A DNA stretch of 64,000 nt from Leclercia adecarboxylata (GTDB lineage Bacteria; Pseudomonadota; Gammaproteobacteria; Enterobacterales; Enterobacteriaceae): contig NZ_CP098325.1 in NCBI RefSeq assembly GCF_023639785.1, forward strand, positions 930,001 to 994,000. The letters run 5' to 3'. A program made the position numbers and the translations under genes. A model generated the notes under the pieces. That model ran no database searches, was not told the DNA's origin, and was given only the letters and a program-made list of their open reading frames with translations. Shown here in pieces: positions 40,489 through 51,975 of this stretch; within the stretch, counting starts at the first letter, position 1; every line of letters starts with the position of its first letter.

Positions 40489-43146
40489 ATGGATGAGCTA
40501 CTGATCTTTGGCTGCATTATTTTATTCTTCGTGGCGGTCGTGGTACCCATTCTCGCGATTGTCGCCCTTAACCGCACCTCGGCGTTTCGCTTCGAGCTGG
40601 CAGTACTACGCCGTCGTCTTGAGGAGCTCGAACAGCGCGGCGTAGCAGTAACCCCTGTGAAGCCGCAGGCTGAAGCGGCGGTGACGACTGCGCAACAGAC
40701 AGCGCCTGAAGCGACCGTGGTTGCCGCAGAGCCGGTAGCCGCCGTTATGCCTGAGCCCGCCGATCCCTGGCTCTCCCGCACGAAGCCTGCACCCGTCACC
40801 ACAGAGCCCGCCCCGGTCAACGCGGTCGCCAAAGAACGGGAACCTTCTGCGCTGGGAGGCATGGTTACCTCGCTGGTTGGCTGGTTTATGCAGGGTAACC
40901 CGCTGGCGAAGCTCGGTATTTTGCTTCTGTTCTTCGGTCTCGCTTTTCTGCTGCGCTATACCGTCGAACATTCACTTTTCCCTCTGGAATTACGTCTCGT
41001 CGCGGCCGCGCTGTTTGCCCTTGGTCTGCTGGCGGTAGGGTGGCGATTGCGTCATAAGCAGCCGGTTTACGCCCTGATTTTACAGGGGGGCGCGACAGGG
41101 GCGCTCTATCTCACCGTTTTTGGCGCGTTCCGCTTATGGCAAATGCTGCCGATGACGCTGGCTTTCGCGTTGCTGGTGGTGATTTGCGCCGCGAGCGTGG
41201 GGCTGGCAATTCTGCAAAAGGCGCTCAGTCTGGCGATGCTGGCAAGCCTCGGCGGTTATCTGGCGCCGCTCCTGCTCTCCAGCGGCAGCGGCAACCACAT
41301 CGCGCTGTTCTCGTTTTATCTTCTGCTTTCCGTGGGCATTCTCGCTATCAGCATCTGGCAACACTGGCGGGAGTTGAATCTGCTCGGCCTGCTTTTCACC
41401 TTTGGCGTCGGCGGATTGTGGGGCGCGAATGCCTGGCAGCCCGCGTACTACCTCAGCTCCCAGCTGTTCCTGATTGCGAATACGATCCTGTTTGGCGTCC
41501 TGAGCGTGGCGCTGTCGCTGCGTGCCCAGGAGAAGGGTAAGCGAATTATTGATGGCGTGCTGCTGTTTGCGCCGCCGCTGGTGGGTTTTGGCATGCAGTA
41601 TGCCATTACCCGACACTGGGAGTATGGACCGGCACTCAGCGCGCTGGGGTACGGTGGTTTTTATGTGGCGTTAGCCTGGCTGGCGCTGCGCCGCTACCCT
41701 TCGCTGGGGAAACCATTGGTTCTGGCGGCCCTGGCCCTTGGCGGAGCCTTTATTACCCTCGCTATCCCGCTGGCGCTATCGGCACGCTGGACCTCAATGG
41801 CCTGGGCGCTGGAAGGGCTGGGGATCCTCTGGCTGGGCATGCAACAAAACCAGCGGCGCATGGCTTACAGCGGCACGGCGCTGCTTGTTCTGGCGCTATG
41901 CAGCGCGCTATGGGCGCAGGTTAATGGCACGGTGCCGCTGTCTCTGATGCTGATCTTCGCCGTACTCAGCCTGAGCTGGCTGGCAGGCGCATGGCTGTGG
42001 CGCAGCGTGCAGCTTCAGGCCAGCATGGGGCTCCTCGCAGGCGGCATACTTTTCTGGATTGTCGCCCTGGCGGGCGCCGCAGAGTGGGTGCTGAATAACG
42101 ATACACGGGTGCTGGCGGGCGTGCTGGCGTTACTGGCGATATCGGTCTGGGGATGGCGGTATGTCGCCGGACGACTGGCATGGCAGGCGCTGGATAACAG
42201 TAAATGGCTGCTGTGGCCAATGATGCTGCTGATGCTGTTGGACCAGATTGCCCGGCTGCAGATCTTCGCCGCGGGCTGGTCGAATCTGGCGTGGTGTTTT
42301 GCCTTACCTGCGGCAGTGGCGCTGCTCTGGCGCGACGGCGGGGCATTGCCACCGCGCCTGTCCAGAATGGCACATCTGTCGCTTTTCTGGATGGTTCTGC
42401 TGGCGCTGGCGATGGAGCTTTTCTGGTTTGCACGCGATCTGCCCTGGGGGATGGCGGCCTGGGGAAGCGGTCTGATGATGGCGGCAGGGGGCCTGACGAT
42501 CTTCCTGGTTAACGAGGCGGTGCGGCGGAAGATCTGGCCATTCCGCGTCTGGCCTGCCCTGTACGGGGTACAGGCGATGCTGCCGGTAGCGGCGGCATTA
42601 ACAATCCTGCTCGTGCTGACCAACGTCCAGGACGGCGTGGTTTATCGTCAGACCTGGCTGCCGTTGATCAATCCGCTGGAAGAGGGGGCGGCCCTGGCGT
42701 TGCTGGGGCTGGTGATGCTGTATCGCGCCGGGACGCGCTTTTTCCCGGTGTATGCCTCGCTCTCCCGCCCCTGGCCTGCCAGCGCATTGATAGCCCTGAC
42801 CTGCTGGTGGCTGAACGGCATGCTGCTGCGGGCGTTGGCCTGGTACGGCGACATTGCCTGGGACGCGGGCGCGCTGTGGCATTCCCGGCTGGTTCAGACC
42901 AGCTTTGCGCTGGTGTGGATGCTGGCGGCGCTGGTGGTCATGTTGCATGCCACCCGTCGCCACTCCCGCCGCCAGTGGCTGTGCGGTGCGGTGCTGCTGG
43001 GGATTGTGATTGTGAAACTGATGCTGGTGGACAGCGCGGGCGGCGGCGGGCTGGCGCGGGCAATCGCGTTTATCGGCGTGGCTATTCTGGTGTTAATCGT
43101 CGGGTATTTCTCCCCGTTACCGCCAAAAGCAGGAGAAGCAAAATGA
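40489..43146 (+). CDS. Large polytopic membrane protein, DUF2339 family
   Basis: An 885-residue protein of unknown function. One N-terminal membrane segment (LLIFGCIILFFVAVVVPILA) is followed by a short charged stretch and an Ala/Pro/Glu-rich linker (about 50-130); from residue ~135 on it is almost wholly hydrophobic, some 25 membrane segments, with the family-typical GNPLAKLGILLLFFGLAFLLRY. The ATG at 40489 follows GGAAGGTGG; an earlier in-frame GTG at 40474 is less likely. Its stop overlaps the start of the DUF3999 gene by four bases. The pair is inserted between malZ and acpH relative to K-12. No function should be assumed. Confidence 0.85.
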   Translation: MDELLIFGCIILFFVAVVVPILAIVALNRTSAFRFELAVLRRRLEELEQRGVAVTPVKPQAEAAVTTAQQTAPEATVVAAEPVAAVMPEPADPWLSRTKPAPVTTEPAPVNAVAKEREPSALGGMVTSLVGWFMQGNPLAKLGILLLFFGLAFLLRYTVEHSLFPLELRLVAAALFALGLLAVGWRLRHKQPVYALILQGGATGALYLTVFGAFRLWQMLPMTLAFALLVVICAASVGLAILQKALSLAMLASLGGYLAPLLLSSGSGNHIALFSFYLLLSVGILAISIWQHWRELNLLGLLFTFGVGGLWGANAWQPAYYLSSQLFLIANTILFGVLSVALSLRAQEKGKRIIDGVLLFAPPLVGFGMQYAITRHWEYGPALSALGYGGFYVALAWLALRRYPSLGKPLVLAALALGGAFITLAIPLALSARWTSMAWALEGLGILWLGMQQNQRRMAYSGTALLVLALCSALWAQVNGTVPLSLMLIFAVLSLSWLAGAWLWRSVQLQASMGLLAGGILFWIVALAGAAEWVLNNDTRVLAGVLALLAISVWGWRYVAGRLAWQALDNSKWLLWPMMLLMLLDQIARLQIFAAGWSNLAWCFALPAAVALLWRDGGALPPRLSRMAHLSLFWMVLLALAMELFWFARDLPWGMAAWGSGLMMAAGGLTIFLVNEAVRRKIWPFRVWPALYGVQAMLPVAAALTILLVLTNVQDGVVYRQTWLPLINPLEEGAALALLGLVMLYRAGTRFFPVYASLSRPWPASALIALTCWWLNGMLLRALAWYGDIAWDAGALWHSRLVQTSFALVWMLAALVVMLHATRRHSRRQWLCGAVLLGIVIVKLMLVDSAGGGGLARAIAFIGVAILVLIVGYFSPLPPKAGEAK

Positions 43147-44537
43147 AATGGATGAGAGCGGTGCTATGGGGCGTGCTGTTGAGTGCGGCCGGGTCGGCAT
43201 CGGGCAATGACAAGCCAGGGGAAACGCCGCGGGATTATGCCACCGGGATGACGCTAGAGACGTTCGATGCCTCGCCCTGGTATCGCGTTGCGCTCCCCCA
43301 GGCGGTATATCAGACCACGGCCTGGCGGGATCTTCGCGATGTACGGGTCTTCAACCATCGGGGTGACGCGGTGCCCTTTGCCCTCGATGTGCAAAAACAG
43401 CAGCCTGTGGCGCCAGAAACGGTGGATCTGCGGATTTTCCCCCTTGATATGGCCCCGGTCTCGTCGGCTGAACGGGAGAAAGAGGGGGCAGCATCGGTGG
43501 TTTTACGCTCCAGGAGCGGGATTGAAATTCATCTGGAAAGCGATGAGGTTAAAACGTTCGGCCAGAGTTATTTACTGACGCTGCCCGAGAAGAGACAAGA
43601 TCCCCTTTATCTGGCGCAACTGCGCCTGAACTGGAACACGCCTTCGGGCAACTGGCAGGGAAAAGCGTCGGTCTATTCCAGCCAGGATCTACGCTACTGG
43701 CAGCAAGTGCAGAAAGATGCGCCTCTGATGGATCTGAGCCGTGACAACGATCGCCTGAAGATGGATACCCTCAGCGCCAGTCTGACGCTCTCTGAGGAAG
43801 GAACGCGATATTTGCTGGTGATCCTGGATTCGCAAAGCCCGGCGCTGGCATTGAACGGCGTCAGCGCCATTGCCGATAGCCGCGAGCCGGAACCCGAACG
43901 CGTTGTGATTGGCGCGCGGGCGGAAAAAGCGGGTGAGGACCAGATCGTCTGGCGCTGGACAAAGCCCCAGCCGCTGACTTCGCTCAGGATCGCCTTGTCG
44001 AATGAAGGCGTGTTGCCAGTGGAACTGAGCTGGCGCAGCGGCGAAAAAGAGCCCTGGCAACCGCTGAGCAAAACCGTGCTCTACCAGCTGGATGGAAAAC
44101 GTTCAGACGATATCCTGCTTTCTGGTCAGCCGGTTGAAGCGGTGCGGATGGTCACCATCAATACCCGCCTGCCGGAGACGCTGCCTGAAATGAGCGGCGC
44201 GCGTGACAGCTATCAACTGGTGTTCAATGCCCAGGGGAAAGGCCCCTATATGCTGGCATGGGGAAACCGGGCGGCACAGAAGGCGGACATTGGGCTGGAT
44301 ATGTTGATTCCGGCGTCGCTGCGTAACACCCACCCGATAGACTCCCTGCCGTGGGCGTTGGCGCAACAGGACGTCACCCTGGGCGGTGAAGAACGACTGA
44401 CGGCAACCTCGGCTGCCGAGCAAGAGGCACGCTGGAAAACGCTGCTGGTCTGGGGCGCGCTGCTGCTTGGGGTGGCGGCGCTGGCGCTGATGGCCTGGCG
44501 GATCTGGCGGGAAGTGAAAAAAGACGGTGCGGCGTAA
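43143..44537 (+). CDS. Membrane-anchored periplasmic protein, DUF3999 family
   Basis: A 464-residue protein: signal peptide of about 22 residues (MKWMRAVLWGVLLSAAGSAS), a long beta-rich periplasmic region (RVALPQAVYQTTAWRDLRDV, VRVFNHRGDAVPFAL), and one membrane segment near the C-terminus (LLVWGALLLGVAALALMAW) with a short basic tail. The ATG overlaps the DUF2339 stop as ATGA with AGGAGAAG upstream, so translation is probably coupled and the two products likely form a complex. A longer frame from 42807 lies inside the previous gene and is rejected. Function unknown. Confidence 0.85.
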   Translation: MKWMRAVLWGVLLSAAGSASGNDKPGETPRDYATGMTLETFDASPWYRVALPQAVYQTTAWRDLRDVRVFNHRGDAVPFALDVQKQQPVAPETVDLRIFPLDMAPVSSAEREKEGAASVVLRSRSGIEIHLESDEVKTFGQSYLLTLPEKRQDPLYLAQLRLNWNTPSGNWQGKASVYSSQDLRYWQQVQKDAPLMDLSRDNDRLKMDTLSASLTLSEEGTRYLLVILDSQSPALALNGVSAIADSREPEPERVVIGARAEKAGEDQIVWRWTKPQPLTSLRIALSNEGVLPVELSWRSGEKEPWQPLSKTVLYQLDGKRSDDILLSGQPVEAVRMVTINTRLPETLPEMSGARDSYQLVFNAQGKGPYMLAWGNRAAQKADIGLDMLIPASLRNTHPIDSLPWALAQQDVTLGGEERLTATSAAEQEARWKTLLVWGALLLGVAALALMAWRIWREVKKDGAA

Positions 44538-44543
44538 CGCCAT

Positions 44544-44572
44544 AAAAAAGGCCCGCATCTGCGGGCCTTTTT
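44544..44572. terminator. Bidirectional terminator between the DUF3999 gene and the peroxiredoxin gene
   Basis: AAAAAAGGCCCGC-ATCT-GCGGGCCTTTTT stem with A and T runs on both sides, between convergent genes. Confidence 0.9.
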
Positions 44573-44587
44573 CGTAAACCGTACCGA

Positions 44588-45190
44588 TTACAGGCTGGAT
44601 ACGTTCTCGGTCAGGTATTTAGCAACGCCTGCCGGAGAGGCTGCCATACCTTCTTTACCTTTTTCCCACTGAGCCGGGCACACTTCACCGTGCTCTTCGT
44701 GGAACTGCAGCGCGTCAACCATACGCAGCATTTCGTCGATGTTACGACCCAGTGGCAGATCGTTCACAACCTGGTGACGAACGATGCCGTTCGCATCGAT
44801 CAGGAAGGAGCCACGCAGTGCAACGCCAGCGTCCGGATGTTCGATACCGTAAGCCTGCTGGATTTCACGTTTGATGTCCGCAACCATTGCGTATTTCACT
44901 GGACCGATGCCGCCGTTGTCGACAGGGGTGTTACGCCATGCGTTGTGTACAAACTCAGAGTCGAAGGAGACGCCAACCACTTCCACGCCGCGCTTCTGGA
45001 ATTCTTCGTAACGCTTGTCGAACGCGATCAGTTCAGACGGGCAAACGAAGGTGAAGTCCATTGGCCAGAAGAACAGAACGGTCGCTTTACCGCTGGTGTG
45101 CTGCTTGAAGTTGAAGTTTTCAACGATTTCACCGCTGCCCAGAACGGCTGCTGCTGTAAAATCCGGAGCCGGACGAGTTACCAGAACCAT
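44588..45190 (-). CDS. tsaA: Typical 2-Cys peroxiredoxin (AhpC/TsaA family)
   Basis: A 200-residue thiol peroxidase. The peroxidatic cysteine is C50 in DFTFVCPSE, the resolving cysteine C171 in GEVCPAQW, and GGIGPVKYAMVAD and the C-terminal YL motif are those of the robust, peroxide-sensitive type. It reduces hydrogen peroxide and alkyl hydroperoxides with thioredoxin-type donors. Salmonella has a similar gene beside acpH, K-12 does not. Symbol follows Salmonella usage. Confidence 0.88.
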   Translation of the reverse strand: MVLVTRPAPDFTAAAVLGSGEIVENFNFKQHTSGKATVLFFWPMDFTFVCPSELIAFDKRYEEFQKRGVEVVGVSFDSEFVHNAWRNTPVDNGGIGPVKYAMVADIKREIQQAYGIEHPDAGVALRGSFLIDANGIVRHQVVNDLPLGRNIDEMLRMVDALQFHEEHGEVCPAQWEKGKEGMAASPAGVAKYLTENVSSL

Positions 45191-45317
45191 ATGATTCTCC
45201 TGTGATTACTAAGGTTATTTGGAACGCAACGCGGGCCAGTATAGAGAGAGTTTGTCCTGAAGACAAAGAGGCGCTGACAATCGTTAACCCAGCTTTTACC
45301 TATCAATCACATTTACA

Positions 45318-45899
45318 TTAAAGCTGCTTATGCTTTGCCTGCTCCATCATGCGGGGATAGAACTGCCAGAAGCGCTGCTCCAGCGCGTCGTAATGGGCGT
45401 CCAGATCCTGCCAGGAGTCGCGCAGGGCGTCGAGGCGCGGGCGGCGGCTGGCCATGCCGTTGAGCACCCGCTGAATGAAATCCATCTCGCTATAGCGCTC
45501 CAGCCAGCGCTCCGACCACAGGTAGTTATTGAGATTTACAAAGCGTGGCGGAGAGTCGGGCAGGATGATCGCCACCTGGGCATGGGCATAGCGGACGAAC
45601 TCCGGCAGAGGCATCTGGGGGGAAAGCTGTGCCCAGTGGCGGGAGACAAAGTGATCCCACATCACATCCAGCGTAATGGGGGCCACCCGGCGGGTTTCCG
45701 GGCGGAACCACTCTTTGGCCTCTTTTACTTCGGGCAGATTGTCGGTGAGAACATCGATCCGGCGGTGCATAAAAATGCCCTCCACGACGTCGGTGGGATA
45801 CGCCTCGGCAGGGTTGCCGCGCACGAAGTCGGCCAGCAGATTGCCGGAAAGGGAGCTGTCAGCGAGATGGGCGAGGTGCAGGTGAGCGAGAAAATTCAT
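45318..45899 (-). CDS. acpH: Acyl carrier protein phosphodiesterase AcpH
   Basis: A 193-residue HD-like hydrolase that removes the phosphopantetheine group from holo-ACP. It matches E. coli AcpH from [20 protein letters not shown] onward, with metal-site candidates in [11 protein letters not shown] and TLDVMWDHF. The ATG at 45899 is chosen by homology; the frame extends to 45938. Divergent from queA with 92 bases between. Confidence 0.95.
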   Translation of the reverse strand: MNFLAHLHLAHLADSSLSGNLLADFVRGNPAEAYPTDVVEGIFMHRRIDVLTDNLPEVKEAKEWFRPETRRVAPITLDVMWDHFVSRHWAQLSPQMPLPEFVRYAHAQVAIILPDSPPRFVNLNNYLWSERWLERYSEMDFIQRVLNGMASRRPRLDALRDSWQDLDAHYDALEQRFWQFYPRMMEQAKHKQL

Positions 45900-45991
45900 G
45901 CGATTCGTTATCCGAAGCGAGGCTAGTTGTTGCAGCAAAGAGGTGTGAGCACTAGACTAAGCCGCCTGTTTTTAAGTCACGAGTATATGCC

Positions 45992-47062
45992 ATGCGCGTC
46001 GCCGATTTCTCCTTTGATTTACCCGAGTCCCTGATTGCCCACTATCCTATGCCTGAGCGCAGTAGCTGCCGCTTATTGTCGCTGGATGGGCCGACGGGGG
46101 CGCTGACGCACGGTACTTTCACCGATCTGCTCGACAAGCTCAACCCGGGCGACCTGCTGGTGTTCAACAATACCCGCGTTATCCCGGCCCGTCTGTTTGG
46201 CCGCAAGGCCAGCGGTGGCAAGATTGAAGTGCTGGTCGAAAGAATGCTCGATGATAAACGTATTCTGGCACATATTCGCGCTTCCAAAGCCCCTAAGCCG
46301 GGCGCGGAGCTGCTGCTGGGCGATGATGAGAGCATTAAAGCGACCATGGTGGCGCGTCACGATGCGCTGTTTGAAGTCGAGTTTGATGACGAGCGTACGG
46401 TGCTGGATATCCTCAATGCCATCGGCCATATGCCGCTGCCGCCCTATATTGAGCGTCCGGATGAAGAGGCTGACCGCGAGCTGTATCAGACCGTCTATAG
46501 CCAGAAGCCGGGTGCCGTAGCGGCGCCGACGGCGGGGCTGCACTTTGATGAACCTTTGCTGGAAAAACTGCGCGCAAAGGGCATTGAGATGGCCTTTGTG
46601 ACGCTGCACGTCGGCGCGGGAACCTTCCAGCCGGTGCGCGTCGACAGCATTGAAGACCACATCATGCACTCCGAATATGCGGAAGTACCGCAGGAGGTTG
46701 TGGACGCGGTGATGGCCGCGAAAGCGCGCGGTAACCGCGTGATTGCCGTGGGCACAACGTCGGTTCGCTCGCTGGAAAGCGCCGCCCAGGCCGCCAAAAA
46801 CGATCTGATCGAGCCATTCTTCGGCGACACGCAGATCTTTATCTACCCGGGCTATCAGTACAAAGTGATCGACGCGCTGGTGACTAACTTCCACCTGCCG
46901 GAGTCAACCCTGATCATGCTGGTATCGGCCTTTGCGGGTTATCAAAACACCATGAATGCCTACAAGACTGCGGTAGAACAAAAATATCGCTTTTTTAGTT
47001 ACGGTGACGCGATGTTTATCACGTACAATCCGCAGGCTTTGAATGAGCGTGTCGGGGAATAA
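45992..47062 (+). CDS. queA: S-adenosylmethionine:tRNA ribosyltransferase-isomerase QueA
   Basis: A 356-residue enzyme that builds epoxyqueuosine on tRNA by transferring the ribose of SAM. It shows [33 protein letters not shown] and [11 protein letters not shown] of the family. Same length as E. coli QueA. First gene of queA-tgt-yajC-secD-secF. Confidence 0.97.
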   Translation: MRVADFSFDLPESLIAHYPMPERSSCRLLSLDGPTGALTHGTFTDLLDKLNPGDLLVFNNTRVIPARLFGRKASGGKIEVLVERMLDDKRILAHIRASKAPKPGAELLLGDDESIKATMVARHDALFEVEFDDERTVLDILNAIGHMPLPPYIERPDEEADRELYQTVYSQKPGAVAAPTAGLHFDEPLLEKLRAKGIEMAFVTLHVGAGTFQPVRVDSIEDHIMHSEYAEVPQEVVDAVMAAKARGNRVIAVGTTSVRSLESAAQAAKNDLIEPFFGDTQIFIYPGYQYKVIDALVTNFHLPESTLIMLVSAFAGYQNTMNAYKTAVEQKYRFFSYGDAMFITYNPQALNERVGE

Positions 47063-47081
47063 GTCCGCGACACCAGAATAA

Positions 47082-48245
<1,164 letters not shown>

Positions 48246-48267
48246 TTTATTTAATGAGGGAATTTTA

Positions 48268-48600
48268 ATGAGCTTTTTTATTTCTGATGCGGTAGCGGCA
48301 ACAGGTGCACCGGCGCAGGGCAGCCCGATGTCTCTGATTCTGATGCTGGTGGTGTTCGGTCTGATCTTCTATTTCATGATCCTGCGTCCACAGCAGAAGC
48401 GCACCAAAGAGCACAAAAAGCTGATGGACTCCATCGCGAAAGGCGATGAAGTGCTGACTAACGGTGGTCTGGTAGGTCGTGTGAGCAAAGTCGCTGATAA
48501 CGGCTACATCGTTATCGCACTGAACGATACCACTGAAGTGGTTATCAAACGTGACTTCGTTGCTGCCGTTCTGCCGAAAGGCACCATGAAGGCGCTGTAA
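48268..48600 (+). CDS. yajC: Preprotein translocase accessory subunit YajC
   Basis: A 110-residue inner-membrane protein with one membrane segment (LILMLVVFGLIFYFMIL) and a basic cytoplasmic domain (RPQQKRTKEHKK). It associates with SecDF and YidC. The ATG at 48268 has GAGGGAA upstream and matches E. coli in length. Confidence 0.96.
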   Translation: MSFFISDAVAATGAPAQGSPMSLILMLVVFGLIFYFMILRPQQKRTKEHKKLMDSIAKGDEVLTNGGLVGRVSKVADNGYIVIALNDTTEVVIKRDFVAAVLPKGTMKAL

Positions 48601-48625
48601 TTAACTTTTCCCAAAGGGAACTGCC

Positions 48626-50473
48626 GTGTTAAACCGTTATCCTTTGTGGAAGTACGTCATGCTGGTCGTCGTCATTGTCGTCGGCCTGCTGTATGCGCTT
48701 CCCAACCTGTATGGTGAGGATCCGGCTGTTCAAATCACTGGCGCGCGCGGCGTCGCCGCCAGTGAGCAAACGCTGATCCAGGTCCAGAAAACTTTACAAG
48801 AAGAAAAAATTACCGCTAAGTCTGTGGCACTGGAAGAGGGCGCAATTCTTGCTCGCTTCGACTCCACCGACACGCAGCTCCGCGCTCGTGAAGCGCTGAT
48901 GGGCGTGATGGGTGATAAATATGTCGTGGCGTTGAACCTTGCTCCTGCAACTCCGCGTTGGTTAGCTGCTATCAACGCTGAGCCGATGAAACTCGGTCTC
49001 GACCTGCGTGGTGGCGTTCACTTCCTGATGGAAGTGGATATGGAAACCGCACTCGGAAAGCTTCAGGAACAAAACATTGATAGCCTGCGTAGCGATCTGC
49101 GCGATAAAGGCATCCCTTACACTACCGTGCGTAAGGAAGATAACTACGGGATGAGCGTCGCGTTTCGCGACAGCAAGGCCCGCGACCAGGCGATGGATTA
49201 TCTGACCCCGCGTCACCGCGATCTGGTGCTCTCTTCTCAGGGTAGCAACCAGCTGCGTGCAGTGATGACCGATGAGCGTCTGAAAGAAGCGCGTGAATAC
49301 GCGGTTCAGCAGAACATCAACATCCTGCGTAACCGTGTAAACCAGCTTGGCGTTGCTGAACCGCTGGTACAGCGTCAGGGTGCTGACCGTATCGTGGTCG
49401 AACTACCGGGTATCCAGGATACCGCGCGGGCAAAAGAGATTCTGGGCGCAACCGCGACGCTGGAATTCCGTCTGGTGAACACCAATGTCGATCAGTCTGC
49501 CGTTGCTTCGGGCCGTGTGCCGGGCGACTCAGAAGTGAAACAGACCCGTGAAGGCCAGCCGGTTGTCATGTACAAGCGTGTGATCCTGACCGGTGACCAC
49601 ATCACCGACTCGACCTCCAGCCAGGACGAATACAACCAGCCGCAGGTTAACATCTCGCTCGATAGCGCGGGTGGTAACATCATGTCTAACTTCACCAAGG
49701 ACAACATCGGCAAACCGATGGCGACCCTGTTTGTGGAGTACAAAGACAGCGGTAAAAAAGATGCTAACGGTCGCGCTGTGCTGGTGAAAGAGGAAGAGGT
49801 GATTAACATCGCCAATATCCAGTCTCGTCTGGGTAACAGCTTCCGTATCACCGGTATCAACAACCCGAACGAAGCGCGTCAGCTCTCGCTGCTGCTGCGT
49901 GCCGGTGCGCTGATTGCGCCGATTCAGATTGTTGAAGAACGTACCATCGGTCCAACTCTGGGTATGCAGAACATCACTCAGGGCCTGGAAGCCTGTCTGG
50001 CCGGTCTGGCGATCTCCATCATCTTCATGGTCTTCTTCTATAAGAAGTTTGGTCTGATTGCGACGTCTGCGCTGATTGCCAACCTGGTGCTGATTATCGG
50101 CATTATGTCCCTGATACCAGGTGCAACGCTGACCATGCCAGGCATTGCGGGTATCGTCTTAACCCTTGCGGTGGCGGTTGACGCCAACGTACTAATTAAC
50201 GAGCGTATCAAAGAAGAGCTGAGCAACGGTCGTTCAATCCAACAGGCGATTGACGAAGGTTACCGTGGCGCATTCAGTTCCATCTTCGATGCGAACGTAA
50301 CAACACTGATTAAGGTTCTTATCCTGTATGCAGTGGGTACCGGCGCGATCAAGGGCTTTGCTATCACCACCGGTATCGGTGTGGCAACGTCAATGTTTAC
50401 CGCTATCGTCGGCACCCGTGCCATCGTGAACCTGCTGTACGGCGGCAAGCGCGTTAAAAAGCTGTCTATCTGA
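48626..50473 (+). CDS. secD: Protein translocase subunit SecD
   Basis: A 615-residue RND-type membrane protein starting at GTG. One N-terminal segment, a large periplasmic P1 domain (about 35-450, with [15 protein letters not shown]), then five membrane segments with [15 protein letters not shown]. With SecF it uses proton flow to pull exported proteins through SecYEG. secF begins 10 bases on. Confidence 0.98.
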   Translation: MLNRYPLWKYVMLVVVIVVGLLYALPNLYGEDPAVQITGARGVAASEQTLIQVQKTLQEEKITAKSVALEEGAILARFDSTDTQLRAREALMGVMGDKYVVALNLAPATPRWLAAINAEPMKLGLDLRGGVHFLMEVDMETALGKLQEQNIDSLRSDLRDKGIPYTTVRKEDNYGMSVAFRDSKARDQAMDYLTPRHRDLVLSSQGSNQLRAVMTDERLKEAREYAVQQNINILRNRVNQLGVAEPLVQRQGADRIVVELPGIQDTARAKEILGATATLEFRLVNTNVDQSAVASGRVPGDSEVKQTREGQPVVMYKRVILTGDHITDSTSSQDEYNQPQVNISLDSAGGNIMSNFTKDNIGKPMATLFVEYKDSGKKDANGRAVLVKEEEVINIANIQSRLGNSFRITGINNPNEARQLSLLLRAGALIAPIQIVEERTIGPTLGMQNITQGLEACLAGLAISIIFMVFFYKKFGLIATSALIANLVLIIGIMSLIPGATLTMPGIAGIVLTLAVAVDANVLINERIKEELSNGRSIQQAIDEGYRGAFSSIFDANVTTLIKVLILYAVGTGAIKGFAITTGIGVATSMFTAIVGTRAIVNLLYGGKRVKKLSI

Positions 50474-50483
50474 GGAGTGCGTT

Positions 50484-51455
50484 GTGGCACAGGAATATAC
50501 TGTTGAACAATTGAACTACGGCCGTAAAGTCTGGGACTTTATGCGCTGGGACTACTGGGCTTTCGGCATATCAGGTTTTCTGCTGATCCTGTCCATCGCC
50601 ATTATGGGCGTTAAAGGCTTCAACTGGGGTCTCGATTTTACCGGCGGTACGGTAATTGAAATCACCCTGGAAAAACCGGTCGATATGGACCAGATGCGCA
50701 TTTCGCTTGAGAAAGCGGGCTTTGAAGAGCCGCTGCTGCAGAACTTCGGCAGCAGCCGTGACATCATGGTGCGCATGCCGCCAGTGAAGGATGCCAACGG
50801 CAGCCAGGAGCTGGGCAGCAAAGTCGTACAGGTGATTAACGAATCGACCAGCCAGAATGCTACGGTAAAACGTATTGAATTCGTTGGCCCGAGCGTGGGT
50901 GCGGATCTGGCCCAGACCGGTGCAATGGCACTGCTGGTGGCGCTGCTCTGTATCCTGACCTACGTCGGTTTCCGCTTCGAGTGGCGTCTGGCCGCCGGGG
51001 TGGTTATCGCCCTGGCGCACGACGTGGTGATCACCATGGGCGTTCTGTCGCTGTTCCATATCGAGATCGACCTGACCATTGTGGCCTCGTTGATGTCGGT
51101 CATCGGCTACTCGCTGAACGACAGTATCGTGGTATCGGACCGTATCCGTGAAAACTTCCGTAAGATCCGTCGCGGTACGCCGTACGAAATCTTTAACGTG
51201 TCGTTGACCCAGACGCTGCACCGTACCTTGATCACCTCCGGGACGACCCTGATGGTGATCCTGATGCTGTATCTCTTCGGCGGCCCGATTCTGGAAGGCT
51301 TCTCGCTGACCATGCTGATCGGTGTCTCCATCGGTACGGCCTCTTCCATCTACGTCGCGTCCGCGCTGGCGTTGAAACTGGGCATGAAGCGCGAGCACCT
51401 GCTCCAGCAAAAAGTGGAAAAAGAGGGCGCGGATCAGCCGTCCATTCTGCCGTAA
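50484..51455 (+). CDS. secF: Protein translocase subunit SecF
   Basis: A 323-residue partner of SecD, starting at GTG with GAGGAGTG upstream. Six membrane segments; the family motifs [15 protein letters not shown] and [19 protein letters not shown] are clear. Last gene of the operon, followed by a terminator. Confidence 0.98.
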   Translation: MAQEYTVEQLNYGRKVWDFMRWDYWAFGISGFLLILSIAIMGVKGFNWGLDFTGGTVIEITLEKPVDMDQMRISLEKAGFEEPLLQNFGSSRDIMVRMPPVKDANGSQELGSKVVQVINESTSQNATVKRIEFVGPSVGADLAQTGAMALLVALLCILTYVGFRFEWRLAAGVVIALAHDVVITMGVLSLFHIEIDLTIVASLMSVIGYSLNDSIVVSDRIRENFRKIRRGTPYEIFNVSLTQTLHRTLITSGTTLMVILMLYLFGGPILEGFSLTMLIGVSIGTASSIYVASALALKLGMKREHLLQQKVEKEGADQPSILP

Positions 51456-51477
51456 CTCAATCTCTGTTACGTCAGCG

Positions 51478-51508
51478 AAATCCCGGTCTTATGGCCGGGA
51501 TTTTTTTT
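51478..51508 (+). terminator. Terminator after secF
   Basis: AAATCCCGG-TCTTATGG-CCGGGATTTTTTTT stem and long T run. Confidence 0.9.
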
Positions 51509-51528
51509 GCCTGCTTCTGACAAACACT

Positions 51529-51548
51529 CCTGACAGTATGCTGTCAGG
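51529..51548. promoter_or_regulatory. Palindromic operator upstream of the VOC/WYL pair
   Basis: CCTGACAGTATGCTGTCAGG is a perfect inverted repeat with 8-base arms around TATG. A further half-site CTGACA lies 14 bases upstream (51516). It is the likely binding site of the WYL-type regulator encoded two genes down. A TAGACT at 51559 could be the -10, but no good -35 is seen. Confidence 0.65.
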
Positions 51549-51597
51549 AGCCCTGGCGTAGACTCCTTCTGAACCCTAATAACAGGCAGGAGAATGT

Positions 51598-51963
51598 ATG
51601 AAAAGTGTGATTAACTGGTTTGAAATTCCGGTCGCTGAAATGGATCGCGCCATCAAATTTTACGAGCCGGTAATGCAGGTTTCACTGAGGCGCGAGACAA
51701 TGGACTGCGCTGAGCTGGCTGTTTTTCCTCATGACGATCCGGCCACCGGCGGCGCGCTGGCGAAATTTGATGGCATTACACCGTCGCATCAGGGCGCTAT
51801 TATCTACCTGCACACCGACAATCTGGCGGCCACCCTGGATCGCGTTGCGTCCGCCGGTGGCGCCTGCGTTTTTGGCCCTCTTGAGCTGCCGCAGGGTATT
51901 GGCACCATTGCGCTCTTTACCGACAGTGAGGGTAACCGCGTCGGTCTTCATCAACCCGCCTGA
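51598..51963 (+). CDS. VOC family (glyoxalase/dioxygenase fold) protein
   Basis: A 121-residue single-domain protein with the vicinal-oxygen-chelate fold: INWFEIPVAEMDRAIKFYEP at the start and GTIALFTDSEGNRVGLHQP at the end. Glyoxalase, fosfomycin-resistance and extradiol dioxygenase proteins share this fold, so the substrate is open. AGGCAGGAG precedes the ATG. The WYL regulator follows after 12 bases, probably in one operon. Confidence 0.85.
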   Translation: MKSVINWFEIPVAEMDRAIKFYEPVMQVSLRRETMDCAELAVFPHDDPATGGALAKFDGITPSHQGAIIYLHTDNLAATLDRVASAGGACVFGPLELPQGIGTIALFTDSEGNRVGLHQPA

Positions 51964-51975
51964 TCCGGAGAACCT

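Noticed and set aside
42807..43142. Longer N-terminus for the DUF3999 protein
   Set aside because: The extension lies in the wrong frame of the DUF2339 gene; the ATG at 43143 has a good ribosome site and starts a proper signal peptide.
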